A stretch of 9,431 nt of DNA from Bacillota bacterium (GCA_012521315.1 JAAYMP010000028.1:1-9431); one strand, 5' to 3'. Shown: positions 1-5,992, counted from the first letter of the stretch. A program made the numbers and translations. The notes: a model not told the origin generated them from the sequence alone.

Positions 1-1000
1 CGAACGAAAAGCCGATGATAATCACAAGAACGCAGAAGACGACCGCCAGGGACAAAGCGATGTTGCGCAGTTGATTGACGACCGCAAAGGCTTCATCGTA
101 ATCAACTTTTACGTTCAAACCGACCAGTTGTTCGCCGAAAGTAAGGGTGCTGGCGTTACCAATCACTTTCTTCCCCTGCAGATCATGGTAGACGAACAAT
201 TGGTGGTAATCCCGGTTCCCGGCCGCAATCGCCCGTGCCGCTTCCGTCGCTGCCGTGGTGGCAACCCTGGTTTTCAAGACCGTCATCCCCTGTTGAGACC
301 GGGGTACCGTCAGTAAGATCTGGTTCACATCGACCAAATACGCATCGGCGCTTTTCCCGATCACGTCAAGACCGTCCGCCAAGATCGTGCTAATCCGCGG
401 AACATTCAATAAGAAGACCATAACCCCGCTGACCGTACCGGACACCTCACCGTTATTGTATACCGGTGTGGCGATGACTAAACAGTTTTCCGCCAGGAGG
501 TCCGAATAGAAGATCTCCGAAATATTGGTCTGACCCCGAAGGGCCTTTTGAAAATACGCGCGCCCGCTAAGATCATCCTGCAAACGGTTACGGTCGGACG
601 CGCTGATCACGATGCCTTTCCGGTTGGCAACCACGACATAGGCAAAATCGGAACGTTCAACGATACCTTCCAAAAAGGGGGTTAAAATCAGCCGGTTTTG
701 ATTTTCCCACATGAAGATCTCATTCTCTGTTGCCCATGGGTCATCAACGTAATGATTTAAGCTGTTGTAGACATCATACGTGGCCGCCGCCGCTTCAGCC
801 AGATTCTTTTGGAACGCAAACCAAGTCTCCAGATACCTTTGTTGTTGTCCATGAAAGATCTTAATTTCGGTTTCGATCGCCTCTGTTAACGTACGTTCCG
901 CCAGAAAAAAGGAGACGGCTAACGTCACCAGCATTGGAATTAGACCGATCAGGAGAAACAGAGCAACCATTTTGGGCATCAGCTTAAGGCGATTAAACAA
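1..1000 (-). CDS. Cache-domain membrane sensor, probably a methyl-accepting chemotaxis protein (partial, runs off left edge)
   Basis: The frame is open from a TTG start at 1000 to the window edge, about 333 codons. TTG is chosen because GGGGGG (1006-1011 region) sits 6 nt upstream; an in-frame ATG eight codons in (979) is the alternative. Residues 11-33 form a hydrophobic segment followed by a long polar domain and a second hydrophobic segment in the last 20 residues (NIALSLAVVFCVLVIIIG), so about 280 residues lie outside the cytoplasm. Around residue 120-190 it reads NRKGIVISASDRN, then LSGRAYFQKALRG and ATPVYNNG, the pattern of double-Cache (dCache_1) ligand-binding domains. Such proteins bind small solutes and pass the signal through HAMP. 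The output domain is outside the window. An MCP signalling domain is most likely because cheY is near, but a kinase or GGDEF output is possible. Domain call is firm; MCP output is inferred. Confidence 0.75.
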   Translation of the reverse strand, partial: MFNRLKLMPKMVALFLLIGLIPMLVTLAVSFFLAERTLTEAIETEIKIFHGQQQRYLETWFAFQKNLAEAAAATYDVYNSLNHYVDDPWATENEIFMWENQNRLILTPFLEGIVERSDFAYVVVANRKGIVISASDRNRLQDDLSGRAYFQKALRGQTNISEIFYSDLLAENCLVIATPVYNNGEVSGTVSGVMVFLLNVPRISTILADGLDVIGKSADAYLVDVNQILLTVPRSQQGMTVLKTRVATTAATEAARAIAAGNRDYHQLFVYHDLQGKKVIGNASTLTFGEQLVGLNVKVDYDEAFAVVNQLRNIALSLAVVFCVLVIIIGFSF

Positions 1001-1036
1001 GGCAATCCCCCCTGTATGATCGACGTGCTATTATCT

Positions 1037-1044
1037 ATATCGAC
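1037..1044 (-). promoter_or_regulatory. possible sigma-D (sigma-28)-like -10 element before the Cache sensor
   Basis: The minus strand reads GTCGATAT, one base from the motility sigma factor -10 consensus GCCGATAA/T, about 37 nt before the TTG start. The -35 match 15 nt upstream is only TAAT (consensus TAAA). The same octamer occurs upstream of cheY at 3233-3240. A weak call on its own. Confidence 0.25.
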
Positions 1045-1114
1045 AAAATCTCCTTTCTGATTAGTTATTAAATGGCTTTTTTAGCTGTTGGCAACAGATT
1101 GTATCGATAAAGAT

Positions 1115-1136
1115 AAAAAAGGACCGTTCCCGGTCC
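1115..1136 (-). terminator. Rho-independent terminator downstream of the Spo0E-like gene
   Basis: On the minus strand, stem GGACCG / CGGTCC with a GGAA loop is followed by six T. It lies about 100 nt past the stop of the Spo0E-like gene and before the Cache sensor, so it separates the two units. Confidence 0.8.
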
Positions 1137-1232
1137 CCATACTACGCGCAAAGCATTAAAACTAAAAAACCAACCGTTTTCCAGAGCAAAAATTAATTGA
1201 GATTTTTCATAATTAATTCTAACCATTGACAA

Positions 1233-1409
1233 TTAAGGTTGGTCTTTTTTGCAACACCAAGGCGCGCTCAAGATCTGGTATTGGTAGATCAACTTGTCCA
1301 AGTCGGTGCTGAGTTTTAAAACATTACTGCTGATCCCCTGCTCCCAATAGGAGCGGTAAAGCTCCTGTTTCTTTTCATTAATCAGTCTCCTCAGTTCGAT
1401 CAGGGACAT
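1233..1409 (-). CDS. Spo0E-like aspartyl-phosphate phosphatase (58 aa)
   Basis: ATG at 1409 is preceded by GGAAAGGA about 8 nt away, and the 58-residue frame ends at TAA 1233-1235. The N-terminal half, SLIELRRLINEKKQELYRSY, and the following ISSNVLKLSTDLDKLIYQYQ match the Spo0E fold: two antiparallel helices with a short G-containing turn and the SQELD-like signature, here STDLD (residues 34-38), ahead of LIxxY. Proteins of this family are 50-90 residues and dephosphorylate Spo0A~P in Bacillus, delaying sporulation; some close relatives act on other response regulators. The C-terminal tail carries WCCKKD, with two adjacent cysteines. The gene stands alone between two terminators. Family recognition is by pattern and size, with the substrate (Spo0A or another regulator) inferred. 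Confidence 0.8.
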   Translation of the reverse strand: MSLIELRRLINEKKQELYRSYWEQGISSNVLKLSTDLDKLIYQYQILSAPWCCKKDQP

Positions 1410-1445
1410 TTAAATCATCCTTTCCAAAGGGATATATATGTTCCC

Positions 1446-1494
1446 AAAAAGTCCCCACCCCGGGTTTTCGCCCGTTAGTATATTTGCGGGGGAC
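1446..1494 (-). promoter_or_regulatory. nested stem with T-run in the Spo0E-like leader (possible attenuator)
   Basis: On the minus strand the outer stem GTCCCC (1494-1489) pairs with GGGGAC (1456-1451), enclosing a hairpin CGGG-CGAAAA-CCCG (1474-1461). Five T follow directly (1450-1446). It ends about 37 nt before the Spo0E-like ATG. The shape is that of an intrinsic terminator or regulatory leader in the 5' UTR. It matches no riboswitch class I know, and the T-run is short. Confidence 0.4.
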
Positions 1495-1658
1495 AAAAAA
1501 AGCGTCGGTGTCTTTCTTCCATCTTCCATCCCGGTCGCTTTTACGTAAACATTGTATCTCTATTATCGCCTTTTTTTCCCTTTTTTTCCATAAGGTCTTT
1601 TCCCCATTTTTTCCTAGTTATTTACCCCTATCAACAGGGGCTACCTGGGGAGTAGAAG

Positions 1659-1697
1659 AAAAAAAAAGAGTGTTACCATTCTTTTTTAGTAACACTC
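1659..1697 (-). terminator. Rho-independent terminator of the NarL-type response regulator
   Basis: Minus strand: nine-base-pair stem GAGTGTTAC / GTAACACTC with a 12-nt loop, followed by nine T. It lies about 77 nt past the regulator's stop codon. Confidence 0.88.
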
Positions 1698-1773
1698 CGG
1701 CGCGGCCGTTTTCTTTTTCAAGCCTAACACGCTGGTCCGCCCTTATTTTCCCAGAATAAGCCACTCCCTTTAT

Positions 1774-2415
1774 CTATGGCTCGTCAAGCTTAACGATCCC
1801 TTCCTTCACCGCCGTAACAATAAGTTCAGCCGTATTGGCCACATCTAGTTTTTTCATTATATTGGCCCGGTGGTTCTCCACCGTCTTGAGGGCAATCATC
1901 ATGCGCTCGGCAATCTCCCGGTTTTTATAGCCTTTGGCGATCAATTGCAGCAGCTCGACTTCACGGGGGGTAAGACTCCGGCTCGGATTCTCTTTTTCCG
2001 TGATGTAGTCTTCCACCAAAAGTTGGGAGATGGCCGGACTTAAATAGGTTTCATTATTTAGACAAGCCCGGATGGCGATCATCAGTTCTTGAAAGATGGA
2101 ACTTTTCAAAAGGTAGCCGCGGGCCCCATTTTTTAACGCTTCCCGGACAACCTCCGGTTCGGAATTCATCGAGAGCACAATTGGAATCGTCGGTAAATCA
2201 AGTTCCTTGAGTTTAACCAGCAACTGGTTGCCGTTGAAAACCGGCATGACGATGTCAATCAAAGCCACATCCGGTCGCAACCGCTCAATCAATTGTAAGG
2301 CTTTTTCCCCGTCGTCGGCTTCGCCAACGATCGCAATCTCCCCCGTCCGCTCAAGCATAATCCGAAGCCCTTCACGAACGATATGATGATCCTCGGCGAT
2401 AACCACCCGAATCAT
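1774..2415 (-). CDS. NarL/FixJ-family response regulator (REC + LuxR HTH), 213 aa
   Basis: The receiver domain (residues 1-120) has the acidic pair E8-D9, the phosphoacceptor D54 in LIDIVMP, S82 and K104. A linker leads to a LuxR-type DNA-binding domain (about 146-208): LTPREVELLQLIAKGYKN, then EIAERMMIALKTVENHRANI. This is the usual length and layout of NarL-type transcription factors, which bind DNA as dimers once phosphorylated. The start codon lies inside the 3' end of an upstream histidine-kinase reading frame (44-nt overlap), the normal coupled kinase-regulator arrangement. Here the kinase is only a remnant, so this regulator is probably an orphan, either phosphorylated by another kinase or dependent on small phosphodonors. 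Target genes cannot be told from the sequence. Confidence 0.93.
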   Translation of the reverse strand: MIRVVIAEDHHIVREGLRIMLERTGEIAIVGEADDGEKALQLIERLRPDVALIDIVMPVFNGNQLLVKLKELDLPTIPIVLSMNSEPEVVREALKNGARGYLLKSSIFQELMIAIRACLNNETYLSPAISQLLVEDYITEKENPSRSLTPREVELLQLIAKGYKNREIAERMMIALKTVENHRANIMKKLDVANTAELIVTAVKEGIVKLDEP

Positions 2416-2638
2416 CCAATCCCTCCCATGGAACCTGTGCCGTCAGGGTGAAACCTCGCCACGGCAAAAACCTGGTTTTCAACATTCCACCAAGCACCGA
2501 CAGTCTTTCACCCATTCCCAAAAGACCGATTCCTCCAACGGTCTCCGGCGGCGATTCCGGAGGGCTTGGGCCAGACCCGTTATCTTGCACGATTAAAGAG
2601 ACAACATCGGCTATGATCTTACCCAGTTCCGCGCGGCA
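2372..2638 (-). pseudogene. 3' remnant of a NarX/DegS-type histidine kinase (ATPase domain C-terminus)
   Basis: Reading from 2638 to the TAG at 2372, the frame encodes IVQDNGSGP (the D-N-G-x-G box of HATPase_c), then GGIGLLGMGERLSVLGG (the G-rich box typical of HPK7 kinases that partner NarL-type regulators) and a final strand ending TLTAQVPWEG. That is the last 85 or so residues of a kinase usually 350-600 long. Upstream the frame is blocked by TGA (2639-2641). Just before it comes LSIKEC, which resembles the start of the N-box (IVKEC/IVQEA), so about a dozen N-box residues seem lost too. Only about 170 nt separate this from cheY, so the dimerization and sensor parts are missing and a simple sequencing frameshift cannot explain it. 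A GTG at 2590 could start a 72-residue peptide, but it would lack the N-box and the kinase core. Confidence 0.8.
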
Positions 2639-2787
2639 TCAACATTCTTTGATGGACAGTTTATTCTACTTCCCCCTGTTTCTCACCGTTAATAACTGCT
2701 CCACTTCCAAGCACCACCTTGGCAGAAATGCTGTACCGGATCCAACTGGCCACCTGCGAACAATCTAGATTAAAAACAGAGGCAACG

Positions 2788-2809
2788 CACCATCCCAAAC
2801 TGAATGGTG
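2788..2809 (-). terminator. weak hairpin just past cheY
   Basis: Minus strand: CACCAT / ATGGTG six-base-pair stem with a 10-nt loop, starting 6 nt past the cheY stop. The nearest T-run (TTTTT, 2776-2772) is 11 nt past the stem, so termination may be inefficient and cheY transcripts could read on into the response regulator. Confidence 0.3.
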
Positions 2810-2814
2810 TTAGC

Positions 2815-3168
2815 TTAGAGCGAGTTTAATACTTTTTTGACGTGTTCTTTATTAAAGGGTTTTACGATAAAATTTTTAGCCCCGGCCATCACCGCGTCCC
2901 GGACATAGCTCTCCTGTCCCATCGCCGAAACAATCACCACATTGGCATCGGGATCAATTTGCATAATCCCTTTCAGCGCTGTGATCCCGTCCATTCCCGG
3001 CATAGTTATATCAAGGGTGACGATATCCGGTTGCAGTTCGTTGTATTTTTCCACTGCTTCTCTCCCGTTTTCGGCTTCGCCGACCACCTCAAAGCCATTT
3101 TCGATGATGATTTTCCGCAGCGACATCCGCATAAAAGCCGCGTCATCCACAATCAAGACCCTCTTCAT
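2815..3168 (-). CDS. cheY: CheY-type single-domain response regulator, 117 aa
   Basis: A stand-alone receiver domain: D8-D9 acidic pair, phosphoacceptor D53 in TLDITMPGMDG, S81 in IVSAMGQ and K103 in IVKPF. The length and the RVLIVDDAAFMR opening match CheY of Bacillota and Thermotoga, which carries the signal from CheA to the flagellar switch (FliM/FliY). ATG at 3168 follows AAAAGGAGG (3180-3188), though 11 nt away, slightly long. No cheA, cheB or flagellar gene adjoins it here, so a role in another phosphorelay cannot be excluded; single-domain regulators such as Spo0F look similar. The MGQESYVRDAVMAGAKNFIVKPF segment favours CheY over Spo0F. Upstream lies a motility-like -10 octamer shared with the Cache sensor. 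Confidence 0.85.
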   Translation of the reverse strand: MKRVLIVDDAAFMRMSLRKIIIENGFEVVGEAENGREAVEKYNELQPDIVTLDITMPGMDGITALKGIMQIDPDANVVIVSAMGQESYVRDAVMAGAKNFIVKPFNKEHVKKVLNSL

Positions 3169-3219
3169 TACTCGAGTTGCCTCCTTTTAACGTCCAATCT
3201 CTGAACTAAAACAACATGA

Positions 3220-3259
3220 TTCGACATAAATGATATCGACCGTTCTTTTATTCAGTAAA
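3220..3259 (-). promoter_or_regulatory. candidate cheY promoter region with a Spo0A-box match
   Basis: Minus strand: a sigma-A-like pair TTTACT (3259-3254) and TATCAT (3235-3230), 18 nt apart; overlapping it, GTCGATAT (3240-3233) resembles a sigma-D -10. TGTCGAA (3226-3220), an exact 0A-box heptamer, falls just after the -10. The hexamers are imperfect, and one 7-mer match is expected about once per window by chance, so each element is tentative. Confidence 0.3.
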
Positions 3260-3313
3260 CCTTTGCCCAATTTTTTTAACACGTTGTTTACAATCTTTAT
3301 AGTAAAAAGACAC

Positions 3314-3349
3314 AAAAAACCCTGTTATCCCTAGGGATAACAGGGTTTT
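3314..3349 (-). terminator. Rho-independent terminator of the phosphofructokinase gene (perfect palindrome)
   Basis: CCCTGTTATCCC (3320-3331) and GGGATAACAGGG (3334-3345) form the arms of a 26-bp perfect palindrome, extended by A/T runs to 34 bp (3316-3349). On the minus strand six T follow the stem. It lies 17-20 nt past the phosphofructokinase stop. The plus strand also ends in TTTT, but no plus-strand gene leads into it. Confidence 0.9.
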
Positions 3350-3365
3350 AGTCCGCCTGGGCGCC

Positions 3366-4625
3366 TTACCGGCACATGGCCGGCTCGGTGGCTAAGACCT
3401 TCTTCAACCGGGCAAAACGCGGGAGACTGTTCACCATCGGCGGAGAGGACTCTCCCTGGATCAATGGTAAGGCATAATCAATAAACTCTTGTTTCAACCC
3501 GGTGCCCTTTTCGTCAATCCATTCAAGGGGAACCTTCTTTTCCTTGTTCGCGACTTCGCTAAGGTTGACCAGTTTGATTTGGCATTTGTAGACCGGCCCC
3601 GCCGCTCTTTCAAAGGCCACCATGTAATCGGTCTTCCCTTCCACCGCATACTTGACGGCCATTTCACCGGCCAGCACCGCTTCGTTAACGTCTGTTTTTG
3701 AACCCAGATGGGCCGCGCATCTTTGCAGGAGACTAAACTCAATCCCGCGGGTTTTGGCGTTGGTTCTTTCTCTCAGGAAACTGACCAAAGTGTTGGCCAA
3801 CCCGCCGAGTTGGACATGGCCAAAAGAATCCTTATAGGTCAGTTCCGCCCCGTACTCGGAGATATATTTCCCATTTTTGTCTTTGATCCCTTCGGAAACC
3901 GCAATAATCACGTTTTTCTGTTTCTTATAAAGATCGTTAACTTCGTCGAGGAACTTCTCCATATCAAAAGGAAGTTCCGGGAGATAGATCAGATCCGGGC
4001 CGTACCCGGCATGTTTGGCCAAGGCGGCCGCCGCGGTTAACCAACCCGCATTCCGGCCCATAATTTCAAGGACGGCGATCTGGCCTTGGTCGTAAACCCG
4101 CGCATCGTGGTAGATCTCCATAATGGAAGTGGCAATATAACGGGCGGCACTGCCATAACCGGGACAGTGGTCGGTCCCCCACAGGTCATTGTCGATGGTT
4201 TTCGGTACGCCCATCACCCGGCACTCATAACCGACCTTCTGCATGTACTTGCTCACCTTATTACAGGTGTCCATCGAATCATTACCGCCATTGTAGAAAA
4301 AGTATCTTATGTTATACTTTTTGAAGACTTCCAAAAGCCGTTTGTAGTCAGTCTCATCCTCTGCCGCGTCTTTTAACTTATAACGGACGGAGCCGAGGGC
4401 CGAAGAAGGGGTTGTCTTCAACAGCTCGAGTTCATAGGGGTCTTCCTTGCTGATATCATAAAACTTTTCCTCAAGAATCCCCCTGATCCCGTGGGCCGCC
4501 CCGTAAACCGCCGTAATCGCCTTTTGCTTTAAGGCTTCCAGGAATACTCCCGCCGCGCTGCCATTGATCACCGCCGTCGGTCCACCGGACTGACCAAAGA
4601 TAGCCGCACCTTTCAATTCACTCAT
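3366..4625 (-). CDS. pfp: 6-phosphofructokinase, probably pyrophosphate-dependent (PPi-PFK), 419 aa
   Basis: Catalyses phosphorylation of fructose 6-phosphate to the 1,6-bisphosphate, the committed glycolytic step, in the cytosol. Landmarks: GGPTAVING (14-22, phosphate-donor loop), GGNDSMDT (113-120), PKTIDND (141-147, with catalytic D145), GYGSAARY (156-163) and MGRN (189-192, sugar-phosphate binding). At the two positions that set the donor, this protein has Asp (D116; Gly104 in the E. coli ATP enzyme) and Lys (K142; Gly124 in E. coli). Both are the residues of PPi-using enzymes, which are reversible. The usual GGDDS is GGNDS here, so the first Asp is Asn. The length of 419 exceeds the 320 of bacterial ATP-PFK and fits the PPi clade. 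ATG at 4625 follows AGAAGGAGTG at 8 nt. Monocistronic, flanked by terminators. Donor use is inferred from these residues. Confidence 0.9.
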   Translation of the reverse strand: MSELKGAAIFGQSGGPTAVINGSAAGVFLEALKQKAITAVYGAAHGIRGILEEKFYDISKEDPYELELLKTTPSSALGSVRYKLKDAAEDETDYKRLLEVFKKYNIRYFFYNGGNDSMDTCNKVSKYMQKVGYECRVMGVPKTIDNDLWGTDHCPGYGSAARYIATSIMEIYHDARVYDQGQIAVLEIMGRNAGWLTAAAALAKHAGYGPDLIYLPELPFDMEKFLDEVNDLYKKQKNVIIAVSEGIKDKNGKYISEYGAELTYKDSFGHVQLGGLANTLVSFLRERTNAKTRGIEFSLLQRCAAHLGSKTDVNEAVLAGEMAVKYAVEGKTDYMVAFERAAGPVYKCQIKLVNLSEVANKEKKVPLEWIDEKGTGLKQEFIDYALPLIQGESSPPMVNSLPRFARLKKVLATEPAMCR

Positions 4626-4973
4626 TCTGCAAACACTCCTTCTAAAATCTATTCACTTTGAACCACTTATGCTTAGATTTTCACATTCCCGGTACAATGT
4701 CTCCTGGGTAAATCGCTTATTTCTGTTATGACTTGGCGGGCTAGGAAATCGCCATAAAATTATGAAAACCAGTTTTTTGTTTTTCGGCATAATTAATATA
4801 CGACAAGACTGGACTTTTTTCCTCTTCATCCGCTTCCGGCCGGCCTTTTTTAAAGAAAATTTAATAGACTTGACTGTTCTGTTGGGGTATACATGTAAAA
4901 AGCCCCGCTCTCTTCCGATCACGGGGCTTCGCCGAAGCATCTTTTTGATACCTTGATGACAAGGCAGAACGCG
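4626..4973. other. 348-base spacer between the zinc-ribbon gene and phosphofructokinase
   Basis: Contains the terminator of the zinc-ribbon gene (4897-4929) and then an AT-rich stretch that must hold the phosphofructokinase promoter and leader. I see no convincing -35/-10 pair and no known riboswitch. A minus-strand frame (4653-4940, or from ATG 4829 region, MKRKKVQSC...) is basic and low in protein-like composition, crosses the terminator in its longer form and lacks a good ribosome binding site, so it is not called. Confidence 0.55.
4897..4929 (-). terminator. Rho-independent terminator of the pduL/zinc-ribbon unit
   Basis: Minus strand: AAGCCCCG / CGGGGCTT eight-base-pair stem with a 14-nt loop, running into TTTTT. 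It lies 45 nt past the zinc-ribbon stop. A small second hairpin, GCTTC/GAAGC (4926-4938), overlaps it. Confidence 0.85.
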
Positions 4974-5183
4974 CTAATGACAAGTGGAACAGTGTCCTCC
5001 CGCACAACCGCCACAACCGCCGGCACTTGAGGTCCGCCCACCACCGCTCACCGCAAAGGGTGAGAAAAGACGGTTGGTCTGTTGGGAACCACATTTGGGG
5101 CAAGGAACTTTTTCCGTTGCGCTTTTGCACAATTCTTCAAATTGATGTGCACATTCCGCACACCTAAACTCATAGATCGGCAT
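4974..5183 (-). CDS. FmdB-family zinc-ribbon protein, 69 aa
   Basis: From ATG 5183 it begins MPIYEFRCAEC, the hallmark opening of the FmdB/CxxC_CXXC_SSSS regulatory-protein family, followed by HQFEEL, the second cysteine pair CPKCG and the RLFSPF motif. C8, C11 and the CPKC pair would bind one zinc ion. The tail is Gly/Cys-rich (GGCGGCAGGHCSTCH), common in this family. The start is set by GAGGTGAT just upstream; a TTG six codons earlier (5201) would put that ribosome site inside the gene. It follows pduL by 41 nt, with its own ribosome site, and ends at a shared terminator, so the two are probably co-transcribed. The family's biochemical role is unsettled (DNA-binding regulator was proposed for FmdB). 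Confidence 0.85.
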   Translation of the reverse strand: MPIYEFRCAECAHQFEELCKSATEKVPCPKCGSQQTNRLFSPFAVSGGGRTSSAGGCGGCAGGHCSTCH

Positions 5184-5224
5184 CCAATCACCTCGGTTCA
5201 ACCGTGTTGCCGAAAACTTTTAAG

Positions 5225-5800
5225 CTAGGGCTTGATGACCGTGACCAGGTCTCCATTTTTAAGGCCGGCCGCATTAGCTTCATCGGTATCCAGATGTAAG
5301 TCTTTTTTATATTTCGGACCAACCCGGACCAAAACTTGGTCAAAGATCAGCCCACGGGGCCCGTCCACTTTTATTTGGACATTGTCTTGGTCTTTCAGCC
5401 CCAACGCGGCTGCTTCCGTATCATGCAAATGCAAATGGCGTTGGGCGACGATCACCCCTTCTTTAATCTCGATCCGGCCTTTTGGCCCTTCAATGATCAG
5501 ACCCGGCGTATTCGCCAGATTACCGGAATCACGGATTGGTGCCTCAACACCCAAAGTAAAGGAGTCGGTCAACGAGATTTCAACCTGGGTTTGAGGCCGC
5601 ACCGGCCCCAGAATCCGCACGTTGGAAATGGCGCGTTTCGGTCCGATGAGGTTAACAGTCTCTTCGGCGGCGAACTGGCCGGGTTGGGAGAGTTCCTTTT
5701 TCACCGTTAGACTGGCATCTTTCCCGAAGAGTTTCTCCAAATCTTCCTGCGTCAGGTGAACGTGGCGATTAGATACTCCAACCGGTACTTTGAGGGCCAT
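5225..5800 (-). CDS. pduL: PduL-type phosphate acyltransferase (phosphotransacetylase), 191 aa
   Basis: Interconverts acyl-CoA plus phosphate and acyl-phosphate plus CoA. With acetate kinase it makes ATP and acetate, or with propanoyl-CoA it serves propanoate pathways. The two-barrel PduL fold is shown by VSNRHVHLT (9-17) and the second repeat AQRHLHLHDTEA (119-130). The His residues H13, H15, H122, H124, H126 and H169 are the expected zinc ligands, and R90 in PIRDSG the phosphate-binding arginine. It starts directly with the catalytic domain, without the 20-40-residue N-terminal extension that targets PduL to microcompartments, and no shell genes are nearby, so a cytosolic Pta substitute is likely. 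ATG 5800 follows AAAGGAG by about 10 nt. Substrate chain length cannot be read from the sequence. Confidence 0.95.
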   Translation of the reverse strand: MALKVPVGVSNRHVHLTQEDLEKLFGKDASLTVKKELSQPGQFAAEETVNLIGPKRAISNVRILGPVRPQTQVEISLTDSFTLGVEAPIRDSGNLANTPGLIIEGPKGRIEIKEGVIVAQRHLHLHDTEAAALGLKDQDNVQIKVDGPRGLIFDQVLVRVGPKYKKDLHLDTDEANAAGLKNGDLVTVIKP

Positions 5801-5865
5801 CTTCTATGTACTCCTTTCTCGAACCCGCGTGATCACGTCGACTGGGATAATAATAGAAAATAGAA

Positions 5866-5888
5866 AATAAAAACCGGTTGTTTCCGGT
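5866..5888 (-). terminator. terminator downstream of tRNA-Trp
   Basis: Minus strand: ACCGG / CCGGT stem with a six-base loop, followed by TTTT-ATTTT. It lies 14 nt past the tRNA 3' end and ahead of pduL, so it ends the tRNA transcript. The stem is short. Confidence 0.65.
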
Positions 5889-5901
5889 CGGTTAACTTTA
5901 T

Positions 5902-5977
5902 TGGCAGGGGAGGCAGGACTCGAACCCGCAACCACCGGTTTTGGAGACCGACGCTCTACCAATTGAGCCACTCCCCT
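5902..5977 (-). tRNA. tRNA-Trp (anticodon CCA)
   Basis: A 76-nt cloverleaf on the minus strand. The acceptor stem is AGGGGAG / CTCCCCT with discriminator G and an encoded CCA end. The D arm is GCTC...GAGC. The anticodon stem is TCGGT / ACCGG with loop CTCCAAA, giving anticodon CCA. The T arm is GCGGG-TTCGAGT-CCTGC. All stems pair (two G-U). It is a single-gene unit with its own promoter and terminator. Confidence 0.96.
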
Positions 5978-5992
5978 GTACAATCCAGAATA

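Larger units (their letters stand above)
1410..1773. other. 364-base intergenic stretch with a structured leader for the Spo0E-like gene
   Basis: No convincing gene. From right to left it holds the terminator of the response regulator (1659-1697), a small inverted repeat CCCCT/AGGGG (1625-1640), a purine-rich tract on the minus strand (about 1565-1620), and a nested stem (1446-1494) before the Spo0E-like gene. The plus-strand frame 1484-1759 is low-complexity and rich in F/S and crosses the terminator, so it is not called. I could not identify a convincing -35/-10 pair for the Spo0E-like gene. Confidence 0.6.

Noticed and set aside
71..316. Plus-strand frame within the Cache sensor
   Set aside because: Antisense shadow; the minus frame carries clear Cache-domain motifs.
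1446..1494. Known riboswitch (c-di-GMP, ZTP, fluoride, preQ1) before the Spo0E-like gene
   Set aside because: The conserved core sequences of those classes are absent; only a generic nested stem is visible.
1484..1759. Plus-strand 91-codon frame
   Set aside because: Composition is F/S/P-rich, it runs through the regulator's terminator and poly-T tracts, and no ribosome site precedes it.
2661..2825. Minus-strand open frame (…SQVASWIRYSISAKVVLG…) between cheY and the kinase remnant
   Set aside because: It looks somewhat protein-like, but it has no ATG, no ribosome site, overlaps the end of cheY in another frame, and matches no family I can name. It may be debris from the deleted kinase region.
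4653..4940. Minus-strand 95-codon frame between the zinc-ribbon gene and phosphofructokinase
   Set aside because: It starts within the zinc-ribbon terminator, lacks a ribosome site and has no recognisable domain. A shorter version beginning MKRKKVQSC is no better supported.
5225..5800. Microcompartment association of PduL
   Set aside because: There is no N-terminal targeting extension and no shell-protein or aldehyde dehydrogenase gene in the window.
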